A stretch of 34,603 nt of DNA from contig JAICVS010000033.1 in assembly GCA_025935195.1 (NCBI GenBank), forward strand, positions 1 to 34,603, written 5' to 3'. A model generated the notes under the pieces. It searched no databases. It saw only the letters and a list, made by a program, of their open reading frames with translations, and was not told the origin of the DNA. The stretch comes from Ktedonobacterales bacterium (GTDB lineage Bacteria; Chloroflexota; Ktedonobacteria; Ktedonobacterales; JADMIN01). Both the position numbers and the translations under genes were made by a program. Shown one piece after another: positions 19,022 through 29,060 of this stretch (the first letter of the stretch is position 1; each line of letters starts with the position of its first letter).

Positions 19022-19525
19022 ATGCCAGCACAGGATACGAGCCGCGGCGATATGGACACGATGAGCATCGCACCCTTCTACAAGGGCTGGGACAACTACC
19101 AGCGCCTGCTGGTGGAGGCCATCGCGCCGCTCACGGACGCGCAGATCGCGTTGCAAGCCGCGCCCAACCTGCGGCCGGCCTGGGTGCTGGTGGCGCACAT
19201 CATCTCGGCGCGCGCATCCTGGCTGCATCGCCGCCTGGACGAAGGCCCCGCCGAGCTGCTCGCGTACCTGCCCTGGGACGACGACGGCGAGCCGCAACGC
19301 GGCGCGGCCGCGCTGGTCAGCGGCCTCGAAGCGACCTGGGCCGTGATCGCGGACTGCCTGAACCGCTGGACGCCGGCCGATCTGGAGGGCGTCATCCAGC
19401 ATCCCGTCCACGGCCCGCTGACGCGCCAATGGATTCTCTGGCACCTGATCGAGCACGACCTGCATCACGGCGGCGAGCTCTTCTTCACGCTCGGCATGCA
19501 CGGCCTGCCCACACCGGAGCTCTAG
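19022..19525 (+). CDS. DinB-fold protein
   Basis: 167 aa, a four-helix bundle protein of the DinB superfamily. The metal-binding His pattern is His59 (VAHIISARASWL) and His141/His145 (WHLIEHDLHHGGE). Related proteins are thiol-dependent transferases or hydrolases (bacillithiol or mycothiol S-transferase types), but no substrate can be assigned here. The ATG at 19022 follows GGAGATTGAGAGG; Met11 is an alternative start. It lies 17 bases after VKOR and may share its transcript. Confidence 0.88.
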   Translation: MPAQDTSRGDMDTMSIAPFYKGWDNYQRLLVEAIAPLTDAQIALQAAPNLRPAWVLVAHIISARASWLHRRLDEGPAELLAYLPWDDDGEPQRGAAALVSGLEATWAVIADCLNRWTPADLEGVIQHPVHGPLTRQWILWHLIEHDLHHGGELFFTLGMHGLPTPEL

Positions 19526-19532
19526 CGCCTGG

Positions 19533-19946
19533 TCACACCTGCCGCGCCACGCGCGAGAGCGGGTGACCCTTGGCGCGCAGCTCCAGCCGATTGAACCAAC
19601 CGAAGGCGCTTTGTCCGACGCTGTACCCCAGCGCTTCGAGCCGCGCCTGCGTCGCGTCGAGGATGCCCTTGGCGGCGGCCGGCGCGGAGAGCTCGACGAA
19701 CAGGTGCGCGAAGGAGTGCAGCACCACCGCGCGCGCGCCAAGCTGCTTCGCCACCTCCACGATGGCCGCCGCCGCGCGCTCCGCCACCGCGTCCGGCTCC
19801 GCCTCATCCGCCTTCTCGCATGCCGCGAACACCACCAACCCATCCTCGACATGCACGGCGGCCGGCGCGGCATCCGCGAGCTTCGAGCGCCCGCGCTCGG
19901 TCGGCTCGGCCGTGAAGGCATCCACATGCCAGATCAGCAGGCGCAT
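19533..19946 (-). CDS. Stand-alone threonyl-tRNA synthetase editing domain
   Basis: 137 aa. It begins MRLLIWHVDAFTAEP and continues VVFAACEKADEAEP, GARAVVLHSFAHLFVEL and ALGYSVGQSAFGWFNRLEL, which match the archaeal-type ThrRS editing domain (related to D-aminoacyl-tRNA deacylase). In archaea it removes Ser wrongly attached to tRNA-Thr. Here it is not attached to a synthetase, so it could act in trans. ATG at 19946 follows AGGAGGGAG. It is convergent with the DinB gene, with only 7 bases between the stops. A minus-strand TATACT (20018-20013) may be its -10 box. Confidence 0.85.
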   Translation of the reverse strand: MRLLIWHVDAFTAEPTERGRSKLADAAPAAVHVEDGLVVFAACEKADEAEPDAVAERAAAAIVEVAKQLGARAVVLHSFAHLFVELSAPAAAKGILDATQARLEALGYSVGQSAFGWFNRLELRAKGHPLSRVARQV

Positions 19947-20139
19947 CGCCACTCCCTCCTTCTTCCTCTCCTCGTCTCGTCCGCTGGCGCGACATATGCC
20001 GCTCGATTCACCAGTATAGCGCGAGCGAGCCGGCGCGATGGGCGCATCCGCTGGCCTGGCTATTGCTTGCACGGCAGGCTTGCACGGCGGGCGCACAATA
20101 GAAAGACAGAAAGCGCACCGGCTGGAACGGAGCGAGGCG

Positions 20140-21246
20140 ATGGCCGCCGCAACGCAGCGTGTGGAGCAGATGATGTGCGCGGACGCCACCGGGCGTGACG
20201 CCTGGCTGCGCGCCAAGCTGCGCGCGTACGAGCCGCGCTACCAGCGCCGGGCGCTGCGCCCGCTGGTGCGCGCCGTGCGCGGGAACGCGCCCCTCTCCAA
20301 CGCCGCGCCGCTCTTCGTCAATCCCTTCACCCCCGCCGATCTGCGCGCCTTCGATCCAGCGCAGCTGGGCGAATTGCTCCACGCGCACGCCGCCCACACC
20401 ACACCGGAGACGCTGGCCGCGGCGCTGGCCGGCGTGTGCCGCGACGTGATCGATCATGTGGCGAACGCGCTGCCGGAGGCCGACCGCGCGCGCCTGCGTG
20501 CCGGCCTCGCCCGCCCCATCGCGCGCCGCCGGAGCGCCGCCGCGCGCCGCGCCTTGATGGACGCCCTCTTCTGGGAGCTGACCTACTGGCGGACGCCGGA
20601 CCTGTACGAGGAGCTGATCGCGGGCGAGCGCCTGCATCCCGGCATCTTCCGCCGCCTCGCTCCCCTGCTGCGCGACGCCGAGGTGCTCGATGCCGGCGCG
20701 GGCAGCGGCCGTGCCACGCTGGACTGCCTGTGTCACGGCGCGCGCCACGTCTATGCCGTCGAGCCGTCGCCGGGGTTGCTGCGCATCCTCCAGCGCAAGG
20801 CCGCCGCGCATCCTGCCGCCGCGCGCCTCACGCCGCTGCGCGGGCGCTTCGACGCCATCCCCCTGCCGGACAACACGGTAGACCTCACCCTGGCCTGCTC
20901 CGCGTTCACCGCCGATCCCAGCGCGGGCGGCGATCCCGGCCTGGCGGAGCTGCGGCGCGTCACACGCCCCGGCGGCCGCATCGTGATCATCTGGCCGCGC
21001 CCGGAAGATTTCGACTGGCTGGCCGCGCGCGGCTTCCACTACGTCGCGCTGCCCATCCCGCCGGACTTCGGCGTGTGCTATCGCGCGTTCGATGTCGCCT
21101 GGCGCGTCGCCCGCCGCTTCTACGCGCGCAACCGCACCCTCATCTCCTACCTGGCGCGCGTCCACACCCCCACCATCCCCTTCGCCCTCATCGGCCCCAA
21201 CCCGCCGCATGACTACTGCTGGCTCCCGGTGGAGAAGGGAGGATGA
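20140..21246 (+). CDS. Class I SAM-dependent methyltransferase
   Basis: 368 aa. Residues 1-175 are a helical, Arg/Ala-rich N-terminal domain (NPFTPADLRAFDPAQLGELL, EELTYWRTPDLYEELI-like stretch) and residues 180-300 a Rossmann methyltransferase: motif I VLDAGAGSGRATL, acidic loop VYAVEPSPGLL, DAIPLPDNTVDLTLACSAF, then LRRVTRPGGRIVIIWPRP. The substrate is unknown; the extra N-terminal domain is unusual for plain Methyltransf_11 proteins. ATG at 20140 lies after GGAGCGAGGC. An upstream in-frame stretch from 20038 has no ribosome site. It is convergent with another methyltransferase 14 bases away. Confidence 0.85.
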   Translation: MAAATQRVEQMMCADATGRDAWLRAKLRAYEPRYQRRALRPLVRAVRGNAPLSNAAPLFVNPFTPADLRAFDPAQLGELLHAHAAHTTPETLAAALAGVCRDVIDHVANALPEADRARLRAGLARPIARRRSAAARRALMDALFWELTYWRTPDLYEELIAGERLHPGIFRRLAPLLRDAEVLDAGAGSGRATLDCLCHGARHVYAVEPSPGLLRILQRKAAAHPAAARLTPLRGRFDAIPLPDNTVDLTLACSAFTADPSAGGDPGLAELRRVTRPGGRIVIIWPRPEDFDWLAARGFHYVALPIPPDFGVCYRAFDVAWRVARRFYARNRTLISYLARVHTPTIPFALIGPNPPHDYCWLPVEKGG

Positions 21247-21260
21247 GCAGCACGCTCGCC

Positions 21261-22103
21261 TCATCCCGCCGGACACACGCGCACGGCCAGCACCGGCGGG
21301 ATACTCGTGAAATGCGCCCACGAGAGCGCCCGCGGCGAGGTCTCGCCTGGTGGGAGGGTTGGCTCCTCGATGCCGTCCAACACGAAACCCGCTGCGAAGC
21401 ACGCGCCGAGCAGCGTCGCGAGCGGACGGTGGAAATAATAGTGTGGCTCCGGCTGCCCGACGATGCCGATGCCCTTCTGCGTGCGCGGGTGGATGTAATC
21501 AATCACTTTCACCGCGTAGACATCCACGATCTCGCCGTTCACGTCCTCCTCCTCCGCCGTCATGCGGAACAGGCCGGAGTTGAAGCAGGGATGCTGCAGC
21601 GAGAACACGAAACGCCCGCCCGGCTTCAAGAGCCGGCGCACCGCGCGAAACAGCGGCGCGATCTCCGCCATGTCCATCAGCGCCATGTTGCAGACCGCCG
21701 CGTCGAAGCGTCCCGCGCCCAGCGCCACTAGCTCCGTCTCGCTCGTCGCGTCCACCACACGATACTCGACACCCCCCGGCCCCGGCGCTCCCCGCTCGCG
21801 CGCCCGCTCGACGAACACCGCGCTGAAGTCCGTCGCCAGCACGCGCGCCCCTAACGCCGCCAGCCGGCGGGCCATCACGCCGTTGCCACAGGCGATCTCC
21901 AGCACCTCCTCGCCTGGCCGCAACTCCAACAGGCGCTCCGTCGCCGGCCCGACCAGCAGCCGCTGGAACTGGTTGCCGTCGCCCATGAACTCGTCCCAGA
22001 ACGCCGCGTTCGTGTTCCAGATGCGCCGCGTCTCCGCGTTCAGCGCCTCTGTCGCTTGTACGGTGGGTCCGGCGGTCGGTCCGCTCGTCGCCTCGTCGCT
22101 CAT
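21261..22103 (-). CDS. Class I SAM-dependent methyltransferase
   Basis: 280 aa. It begins with a family-typical region (AETRRIWNTNAAFWDEFMGDGN) and the SAM fold follows: VLEIACGNGVMARRLA, ARVLATDFSAVFVERARE, DAAVCNMALMDMAEI, RRLLKPGGRFVFSLQHPCF. The C-terminal part (EPHYYFHRPLATLLGACFAAGF) fits ubiE/small-molecule methyltransferases. The substrate cannot be told. ATG at 22103 follows GGAGGCAGGAT. It is convergent with the gene at 20140. Confidence 0.88.
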   Translation of the reverse strand: MSDEATSGPTAGPTVQATEALNAETRRIWNTNAAFWDEFMGDGNQFQRLLVGPATERLLELRPGEEVLEIACGNGVMARRLAALGARVLATDFSAVFVERARERGAPGPGGVEYRVVDATSETELVALGAGRFDAAVCNMALMDMAEIAPLFRAVRRLLKPGGRFVFSLQHPCFNSGLFRMTAEEEDVNGEIVDVYAVKVIDYIHPRTQKGIGIVGQPEPHYYFHRPLATLLGACFAAGFVLDGIEEPTLPPGETSPRALSWAHFTSIPPVLAVRVCPAG

Positions 22104-22277
22104 ATCCTGCCTCCGCTGCCGTCTCTGTGGTTGTGGCTCATAGTGCCGCGCCGATGCGCCGATCAGCCAGCATGCGACGGCGCAAGTGTCTATCATCGCA
22201 CGCGCAGACGCGGCTGGGCAACAGCAGGCGCACGCGGAAGTGGCGGGTCACGGGCCAGGAGCGAGCGACAATGCGGT

Positions 22278-23615
22278 CTATGATGCTGGCGATGATGGCT
22301 GGGCGGCGGGCGCGAGCCGCGGGCGCGGCGCCAGCACGACGCCGAGGCCGGCGAGCAGGAACGCGCCGATGCTGAGCCAGAACGCGGGCACATAGCTGCC
22401 GAGCCGGTCATAGAGCCAGCCGGCGGCGACCGGCCCCAACCCGGCGCACAGCGCGACCGGCACACCCTGCGCCGCCGTAATCGCCCCATACGCGCGCCGG
22501 CCGAAATGCTCCGCCATCACCGCCGCGCGCAGCGGCAAGAGCGCGCCGAAAGCGGCGCCGTAGACGACGACGTACGCCGCCAGCCAGCCCAGCGAGACGC
22601 CGTGTATCAAGAGAAGCAGCCCAGCCGCCTCCGCGCCCAGGCACACGCCGAGCAGCGGCTGCGGCCCCACGCGATCACCCAGCAGATTGAGCAACACCCG
22701 TCCAGGCAGGCTCGCCAGCCCGACGGCGCCAAGCACGCCGGCCGCGAGCACCGCGTCGTAGCCCCGCCCGATCAAATAGGCCACCCCATGCACCAGCGGG
22801 ATCGCCGCGGCCAGCGTCGCCAGCGCATACGCCGCCGTCAGCAGCCAGAACGCCCGTCCCCGCAGCGCCACCCGCAGCGTCTCACCATGCGGCGGGGTGA
22901 GATGTGCAGCCGCGATCACCCGCGTCGCCACAGGTACACCGCTGGACTGACGCACAGTCATACTGAGCGGAGCCGCCTCGCCATCGGGCCGTAGCCCCAG
23001 ATCCTCCGGGTGACGCCGCACAACGAGACTGTGTAGAGGGAGCGCGACGCCGAACTGCGCCAGCGCCAGCAACAGCAGCGCGTTACGCCAGCCGAAGCGC
23101 TGGATCAGTATCCCCGCCAGTGGGATGAACACCGGCGAGGCCAGGCCGCCGAGCAGCGTGAGCGCCGCCAATGCCGCGCCGCGCCGCCGCTCGAACCAGT
23201 TGGCGACCACCGTGAACGAGACAGGGTAGAACGTCAGCGCCGTGCCAACAGCGAAGCCGGGCGCCCAGACCGCGTAGAACTGCCAGACGGTCTGCACCCG
23301 CGCCAGCGCCAGCAGCATCGCGCCGATGAGCACGGAACCCGTCGCCATCAGCAGCCGCGCGCCGCGCCGGTCCACGAGCCGCCCGACCGGAACCCCGATC
23401 ACCCCGGCGAGGACGGTGCCCAGAGCGTACGCGCCGGAGAGGCTCGTCCGGCTCGCGCCCAGCTCGCGGCTCACCGGCACGACCAGCACGCTGAACAGGT
23501 AGTAGGTGGCGCCGTAGGAGATGATGGTGGTGAGGCCCAGCGTCGCGATCAGCACCCAGCCGTAGTAGAGACGCCGCGGCGCTCCAAGCGCCGCCACCCG
23601 CGCTTGCCAACGCAT
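22278..23615 (-). CDS. MFS transporter
   Basis: 445 aa with 12 membrane helices. MFS loop motif: GRLVDRRGARLLM between helices 2 and 3. The N-terminal YYGWVLIATLGLTTIISYGA and a long central cytoplasmic loop (HPEDLGLRPDGE) resemble the monocarboxylate/oxalate-formate group of the superfamily. The substrate is unknown. The second half has weaker motif conservation (LLGDRVGPQPLLGV). It stands alone; the upstream gap carries an unusual repeat region. Confidence 0.9.
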   Translation of the reverse strand: MRWQARVAALGAPRRLYYGWVLIATLGLTTIISYGATYYLFSVLVVPVSRELGASRTSLSGAYALGTVLAGVIGVPVGRLVDRRGARLLMATGSVLIGAMLLALARVQTVWQFYAVWAPGFAVGTALTFYPVSFTVVANWFERRRGAALAALTLLGGLASPVFIPLAGILIQRFGWRNALLLLALAQFGVALPLHSLVVRRHPEDLGLRPDGEAAPLSMTVRQSSGVPVATRVIAAAHLTPPHGETLRVALRGRAFWLLTAAYALATLAAAIPLVHGVAYLIGRGYDAVLAAGVLGAVGLASLPGRVLLNLLGDRVGPQPLLGVCLGAEAAGLLLLIHGVSLGWLAAYVVVYGAAFGALLPLRAAVMAEHFGRRAYGAITAAQGVPVALCAGLGPVAAGWLYDRLGSYVPAFWLSIGAFLLAGLGVVLAPRPRLAPAAQPSSPAS

Positions 23616-23739
23616 CTCGCTGCCCTCTTCTCACGCCTCACGCTGCCGCGCCGCGCATGGGGCGGCGCTGCCACCTATTCTACCCACATCTCCCTTCCGC
23701 CTGGCGCTATGTATGACCCAATATTACCCGCCCGCGCCC

Positions 23740-23768
23740 TTGCGCCCGCCCCGTGCCGATGCTACACT
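23740..23768 (+). promoter_or_regulatory. Sigma-70-like promoter with extended -10
   Basis: TTGCGC (23740-23745), a 17-base spacer and TGC-TACACT (-10 at 23763-23768). It would transcribe the repeat-rich stretch and perhaps the OYE gene 430 bases further on. The -35 and spacing equal those of the promoter at 14944. Confidence 0.55.
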
Positions 23769-23881
23769 CATTATCGGAACTTGTGTTCTTGTATTTGAGG
23801 GGTATGTGCATGTGTGATTTGGACTTTCCACCAGCATATCGGCATGCGCCGGCCATTCGCGCGATCGCCGCGGTGAGGTTG

Positions 23882-23938
23882 TTGCCGCACACCTTGCCAC
23901 CCTTGCCGTTTTTGCCGCACACCTTGCCGTTTTTGCCA
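23882..23938. repeat. Mosaic tandem repeat with TTGCCGTTTTTGCC units
   Basis: The 17-mer TTGCCGCACACCTTGCC occurs at 23882-23898 and 23912-23928. TTGCCGTTTTTGCC occurs at 23903 and 23924. An inverted copy with one change lies at 24020-24035. On the minus strand the unit reads GGCAAAAACGGCAAGG. Confidence 0.75.
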
Positions 23939-24041
23939 CCCTCGCACAGCCGGCAAGTCCGGCAAACCCGCTTGAATTCAGCATTTGAGAGGAGGACAGG
24001 CCAAACACACCATGAAAAAGCGGCAAAAATGGCAATGTTGA

Positions 24042-25367
<1,326 letters not shown>

Positions 25368-25390
25368 TCGGCGCTCGCCCGGCTCTCTGC

Positions 25391-25453
25391 CCCCAACCTG
25401 CGTAGGCAGGTTTCGTGGCCGTAGGCCCTCAGGCACGGTTTCAACCGCCAGCC
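25391..25453 (+). repeat. Three-hairpin interspersed element, copy B
   Basis: CCCCAACC then CCTGC-GTAG-GCAGG (25397-25410), GGCC-GTA-GGCC (25417-25427) and CGGTT-TC-AACCG (25436-25447). Same layout as copy A at 17034. It fills most of the gap between the OYE gene and the deacetylase and would be in the latter's leader if transcribed from upstream. Confidence 0.6.
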
Positions 25454-25483
25454 TTTGTCGCATCCTCGAAAGGAGGCACACCC

Positions 25484-26371
25484 ATGCCGCGCCATCTCGT
25501 CTGCCTGACCTTCGACTTCGACGCCATCTCGCTCTGGATTCCGCGCCGCATGCTCACACCCACCCCCGTCTCGCAGGGCGAGTTCGGCGTCGTCGGCGCC
25601 GAGCGCATCCTCGCGCTGCTCGACCGCCACGGCATCGCCGCGACCTGGTTCATCCCCGGCCACACGCTCGAAACCTATCCCGACCTCTGCCGCCGCATCG
25701 TCGCCGCCGGCCACGAGATCGGCCACCACGGCTACGCCCATGAGCCGCCCGTCACCCTCGCGCCCGATGAGGAGGAGCGTATCCTGCTCCGTGGCAACGC
25801 GGCGATTCAGGCGATCACTGGCGCACCCGCCCGCGGCTACCGCTCGCCAGCCTGGGACCTCAGCCCCAACACGGTAGAGCTGCTGAACGCGTATGGCTTC
25901 CTCTACGACAGCAGCCTGATGGGCCACGACTGCCTGCCCTATCGCGCCCGCACCGGCGACCGCATCGCCCCGGATCAGCCGGCTCACTTCGGCCCGCCGA
26001 CGCGGCTGATCGAGCTGCCCGTGAGCTGGGCGCTCGACGACTTCCCCCACTTCGAGTATCTCTGGACCGCGACGCACCTCCAGCAAGGGCTGATGCGCGG
26101 CGACGACGTGCTGGCGAACTGGGTGGACGACTTCCGCTACATGGCCCGCGAAACGGACTGGGGCGCGCTCACCTACACCTTCCATCCCCAGGTCACGGGC
26201 CGCGGCCACCGCATGCTGGTCTTGGAGCGCCTGATTGAGTCCCTGAAAGACGCCGGCGCCGTCTTCTCCCGCATGGACACCGTCGCTGCCGAGTTCGACA
26301 CGCGCGCCCCGTTCACCCCCGCCAGCACCTACGCCTGGCAGCCGGAGCGCGAGGGGAGCGGAGATGTCTAG
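25484..26371 (+). CDS. Polysaccharide deacetylase-family protein
   Basis: 295 aa NodB-homology TIM-barrel. Metal and catalytic residues: LTFDFDAIS (Asp pair), GHEIGHHGYAHE (His-x3-His motif), RGYRSPAWDLSPNT (Arg/Ser/Pro motif 3), and a late HPQVTGRGHR His. No signal peptide, so it is probably cytoplasmic. The layout is closest to the PuuE/allantoinase-like branch rather than secreted chitin deacetylases, so the substrate is open. ATG at 25484 follows AAAGGAGG. Confidence 0.88.
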   Translation: MPRHLVCLTFDFDAISLWIPRRMLTPTPVSQGEFGVVGAERILALLDRHGIAATWFIPGHTLETYPDLCRRIVAAGHEIGHHGYAHEPPVTLAPDEEERILLRGNAAIQAITGAPARGYRSPAWDLSPNTVELLNAYGFLYDSSLMGHDCLPYRARTGDRIAPDQPAHFGPPTRLIELPVSWALDDFPHFEYLWTATHLQQGLMRGDDVLANWVDDFRYMARETDWGALTYTFHPQVTGRGHRMLVLERLIESLKDAGAVFSRMDTVAAEFDTRAPFTPASTYAWQPEREGSGDV

Positions 26372-26457
26372 GCGTGTATACCATCCATGCCAGGCGGGGA
26401 TTACCCCCGGCAGAATGCGTTTTGAGAAAATACCCCGGAGACGCCTGTCGGTGGTAG

Positions 26458-26476
26458 GGGCGCGTCGCATGCGCCC
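26458..26476. repeat. Small hairpin element
   Basis: GGGCGC-7 bases-GCGCCC within GTAGGGGCGCGTCGCATGCG. Together with a further hairpin at 26557-26577 (CTCTCT/AGAGAG) it occupies the gap 26372-26636 between two converging genes. The form (GTAGGGGCGC lead) looks like a small interspersed element, but only one copy is in this window. Confidence 0.4.
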
Positions 26477-26493
26477 GGCCGACCCTGCCCACC

Positions 26494-26519
26494 AGGACGC
26501 CTCGTGTCCACCTCTTTTT
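26494..26519 (+). terminator. Possible terminator after the deacetylase gene
   Basis: An imperfect stem (AGGAC ... GTCC-A-CCT) followed closely by CTTTTTG. The stem is short, so this is a weak call. It lies 120 bases after the deacetylase stop. Confidence 0.3.
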
Positions 26520-26636
26520 GTCAAACCGCATCATGCCGCGAGGTCTGCCTCATCCCCTCTCTCGCCCTCTCAGAGAGTGTTCCGGCCGCCGATGGCGCCG
26601 CGCCGGCGCCCGACAACGATGCGACGTGACGCGGCC

Positions 26637-27929
26637 TCAGATAATCCAGTTCCCCGAGATGAACTGTGCGGCCAGCACGGCCTGGATGGCGACGCCGCCA
26701 GTAGTCAGCAGCAGGTCCAGCCAGGGCGCGCGGCGCATCCAGCGGCCGGCCAACAGGAAGATCGGCGCGGCGGCCAGCAGGTAGCGCCCAGCGGAAAGAT
26801 AAATGTCGCCGTTGCCGGGGATGGGCGAGGCGGTGGAGAGGAACAGCAGGCCAAGCATGTACAGCGAGAACGCCATCGGCACGCGGCGCAGCGTGGCGAA
26901 GGTGAGGCCGGCGAAGAGCGCCAGCGGCACGTAGTCCACGAACATGCGGGCCTGCTCGTGCGACCAGGGCGGCGCCGCGAAGAGATTGCCGATGGCCGTG
27001 GGGAGCGATTGCCAGAGCGGCATGCTCTGGTGATGCCAGTACACCTGCTCCACCGCGAGGAAGATCAGCGGATCGCCGAAGCGCGCGCCCAGGTAGGCGG
27101 CGTAGAGTGCGAAGCCGGCGGGAACCGCGGCCAGCAGCAGCGCGGCGCTGCCCAGCTCGCGCGCGCCGCCCATCCAGCGCCAGCGGCCATCCACCCGCGC
27201 GACGTAGCGGCGCGCCAGCTCCCACAGCAGCGGCAGGATGAGGATGAGCGCCGTCAGGCGGGTGAGCGCGGCGAGGAAGGCGCAGAGCGCGGCCCAGCGC
27301 CACGCGCCACGGCGGGCGAAGAAGAGCGCGAACGCGGCCAGCCCCAGGAACAGCCCTTCCGTGTAGGGCGCGGCGAGGAAGAAGGCCAGCGGGTAGACGA
27401 CGAGCGCGCGCAGCGCCCACGGCGCCGCGCCGGGCGTATCTTCCTGCGCCGCCAGCAGCGCCAGCCCGGCGAAGGCGAGCAGCGTGCCCAGGTTGCCAGC
27501 CAGCCACGCGGCCAGCGGCAGCTGCCCCGGTCCCAGCGGCAGCGCGACAGCCTGGATGAGCAGCGGAAAGAGCGGGAAGAAGGCGGTGGACTGCGGGTTC
27601 CAGTAGCCGAGACGCGCGATAGAGAAGTACCAGTTGGCGTCCCAATGCTGCCACGCCGCGTACAGCGCGTCGGGGAACGGCGGGCCGAAGCGCACCTGCA
27701 CCGCCGGCACGCTCAGGTGCAGCGCGAAGAAGGTATAGGCCAGCAGCGCCACGCGCGACGCGGCCCAGAGCGCGGCGGCCTGCGCCACCACGGGCTGCCA
27801 GCGGAAGGTGGAGCGCGGCGCCGGTGGCCCGCTGGCGGCGGCGCGGGCGCGTGCGGCGGCATCGAACGGAAGCAGCACGATGCGCCAACGCTCTTCGAGC
27901 GCGCCGCGGATGGCTGCGAAACCGAGCAC
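26637..27929 (-). CDS. PIG-V-like membrane mannosyltransferase (GT-C fold)
   Basis: 430 aa with about ten membrane helices. After the first helix the external loop has the GT-C/PIG-V signature AAWQHWDANWYFSIARLGYW and STAFFPLFPLL; later loops have AAPYTEGLFLGLAAFALFFAR and ARMFVDYVPLALFAGL. Such enzymes move mannose from a polyprenyl-phosphate donor to lipid or protein acceptors outside the cell. GTG at 27929 lies after GGAGGGAGTGGAG. It is divergent from a glycosyltransferase that may make the donor. Acceptor unknown. Confidence 0.82.
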   Translation of the reverse strand: MLGFAAIRGALEERWRIVLLPFDAAARARAAASGPPAPRSTFRWQPVVAQAAALWAASRVALLAYTFFALHLSVPAVQVRFGPPFPDALYAAWQHWDANWYFSIARLGYWNPQSTAFFPLFPLLIQAVALPLGPGQLPLAAWLAGNLGTLLAFAGLALLAAQEDTPGAAPWALRALVVYPLAFFLAAPYTEGLFLGLAAFALFFARRGAWRWAALCAFLAALTRLTALILILPLLWELARRYVARVDGRWRWMGGARELGSAALLLAAVPAGFALYAAYLGARFGDPLIFLAVEQVYWHHQSMPLWQSLPTAIGNLFAAPPWSHEQARMFVDYVPLALFAGLTFATLRRVPMAFSLYMLGLLFLSTASPIPGNGDIYLSAGRYLLAAAPIFLLAGRWMRRAPWLDLLLTTGGVAIQAVLAAQFISGNWII

Positions 27930-28102
27930 GACTCCACTCCCTCCGTCCGTCGCGTGTACGCGCGGATTCGTCTATCGTATTCGCATGATACGCGCACACC
28001 GCAAGGTGACGGCGGAGCGACGGCCCGATCGGGAAGCGATATGAGATATGCCCAACCCGCATGGGCCGATCAGGTGCCGAATGATATGTCGCATGCCGTG
28101 GA

Positions 28103-28111
28103 TGCTACAAT
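28103..28111 (+). promoter_or_regulatory. Extended -10 promoter of the family 2 glycosyltransferase
   Basis: TGC-TACAAT. No clear -35, as is common with an extended -10. The start codon is about 70 bases downstream, after a run of GACGACRCAC-like repeats (28116-28155). The same gap has a dyad CGTAT-TCGCATG-ATACG (27976-27992) on the side of the divergent membrane mannosyltransferase. Confidence 0.5.
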
Positions 28112-28185
28112 GCCCGCGACGACGCACGCGACGACACGAATGACGACACACATACGGTGCGCGAGCAAGCGGGCGGGAGAGCGCG

Positions 28186-29016
28186 ATGACGGCTCCGAAC
28201 GAGACGACAGCCGGCGACCCGCCCTTCCTCACGTTGATTCTGCCGGCCTACAACGAGAGCCGGCGGCTGCCCCGCTCCCTTGCCGCCATCCGGGAGTATC
28301 TGAAGCGCGGCGACCTCACGGCGGATGTGCTCGTGGTGGACGACGGCAGCGAGGACGAGACGAGCGACGTGGTGAAAGCGGCGGCGCGTGCGTGGCCGGC
28401 GCTGCGCCTGCTGCGGACCGCGCATCGCGGCAAGGGGCATGCCGTGCGGACGGGGCTGCTCGCGGCGGATGGCGTCTACAGCTTCATCTGCGACGCCGAC
28501 CTCTCGATGCCCATCGAGCAGATCGCGCGCTTCCTGCCGCCGGAGCGGGCGGACGTGCGGATTGCGATTGGCACGCGCGAAGGCCCCGGCGCGCGGCGCT
28601 TTGGCGAGCCGTGGCGCCGGCATCTGATGGGCCGCGTCTTCAACACGCTGGTGCGCGCGCTGGCGCTGCCGGGCATTCAGGACTCACAGTGCGGCTTCAA
28701 GTGCCTGCGCACGGACATCGGCCGCGAGCTGGCGGCCGTGCAGACGATAGACGGCTGGGGCTTCGACGTGGAGCTGCTCTACGTGGCGCGGCGTCGGGGC
28801 TATCGCATCGAGGAAGTGCCGATAGACTGGCGCTACGAGCCGAGCAGCCGTATCTCGCCGCTGCGCGACTCCTGGCGCATGACGCGCGAGGTGCTGGCCG
28901 TGCGCCGCAACGCGCGCCAGGGATGCTACGACGGTGCGAACACATGTGGCGAGCGGCGCGAGGCTATGCCGGCCAGCGCACGGGCGGCGGCGGGAGCGAG
29001 CGCGGAGCGTGCCTGA
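28186..29016 (+). CDS. Family 2 glycosyltransferase (ALG5/polyprenyl-phosphate glycosyltransferase type)
   Basis: 276 aa. GT-A fold: LTLILPAYNESRRLPRSL, VLVVDDGSEDET, the metal-binding ICDADLSMPIEQI, the acceptor-side IQDSQCGFKCLR and DGWGFDVELLY, and the late IEEVPIDWRYEPSSRISPLRDSW. This set is typical of dolichyl/polyprenyl-phosphate glucosyl- or mannosyltransferases without C-terminal membrane helices. It probably makes a lipid-linked sugar donor. ATG at 28186 follows GGGAGAG. The last 35 residues are a Cys/Ala/Arg-rich tail beyond the normal fold. Confidence 0.9.
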   Translation: MTAPNETTAGDPPFLTLILPAYNESRRLPRSLAAIREYLKRGDLTADVLVVDDGSEDETSDVVKAAARAWPALRLLRTAHRGKGHAVRTGLLAADGVYSFICDADLSMPIEQIARFLPPERADVRIAIGTREGPGARRFGEPWRRHLMGRVFNTLVRALALPGIQDSQCGFKCLRTDIGRELAAVQTIDGWGFDVELLYVARRRGYRIEEVPIDWRYEPSSRISPLRDSWRMTREVLAVRRNARQGCYDGANTCGERREAMPASARAAAGASAERA

Positions 29017-29060
29017 GCCGGATGACCGATGAGCAGCGCCCGATCCGCGCGGAGATCATA

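Noticed and set aside
20008..21402. Long minus-strand frame opposite the methyltransferase at 20140 (and similar ones at 24102-25481, 25142-26524 and 832-1827)
   Set aside because: Each lies opposite a gene with clear motifs; compositions are Arg/Gly/Ala-rich with no recognisable family.
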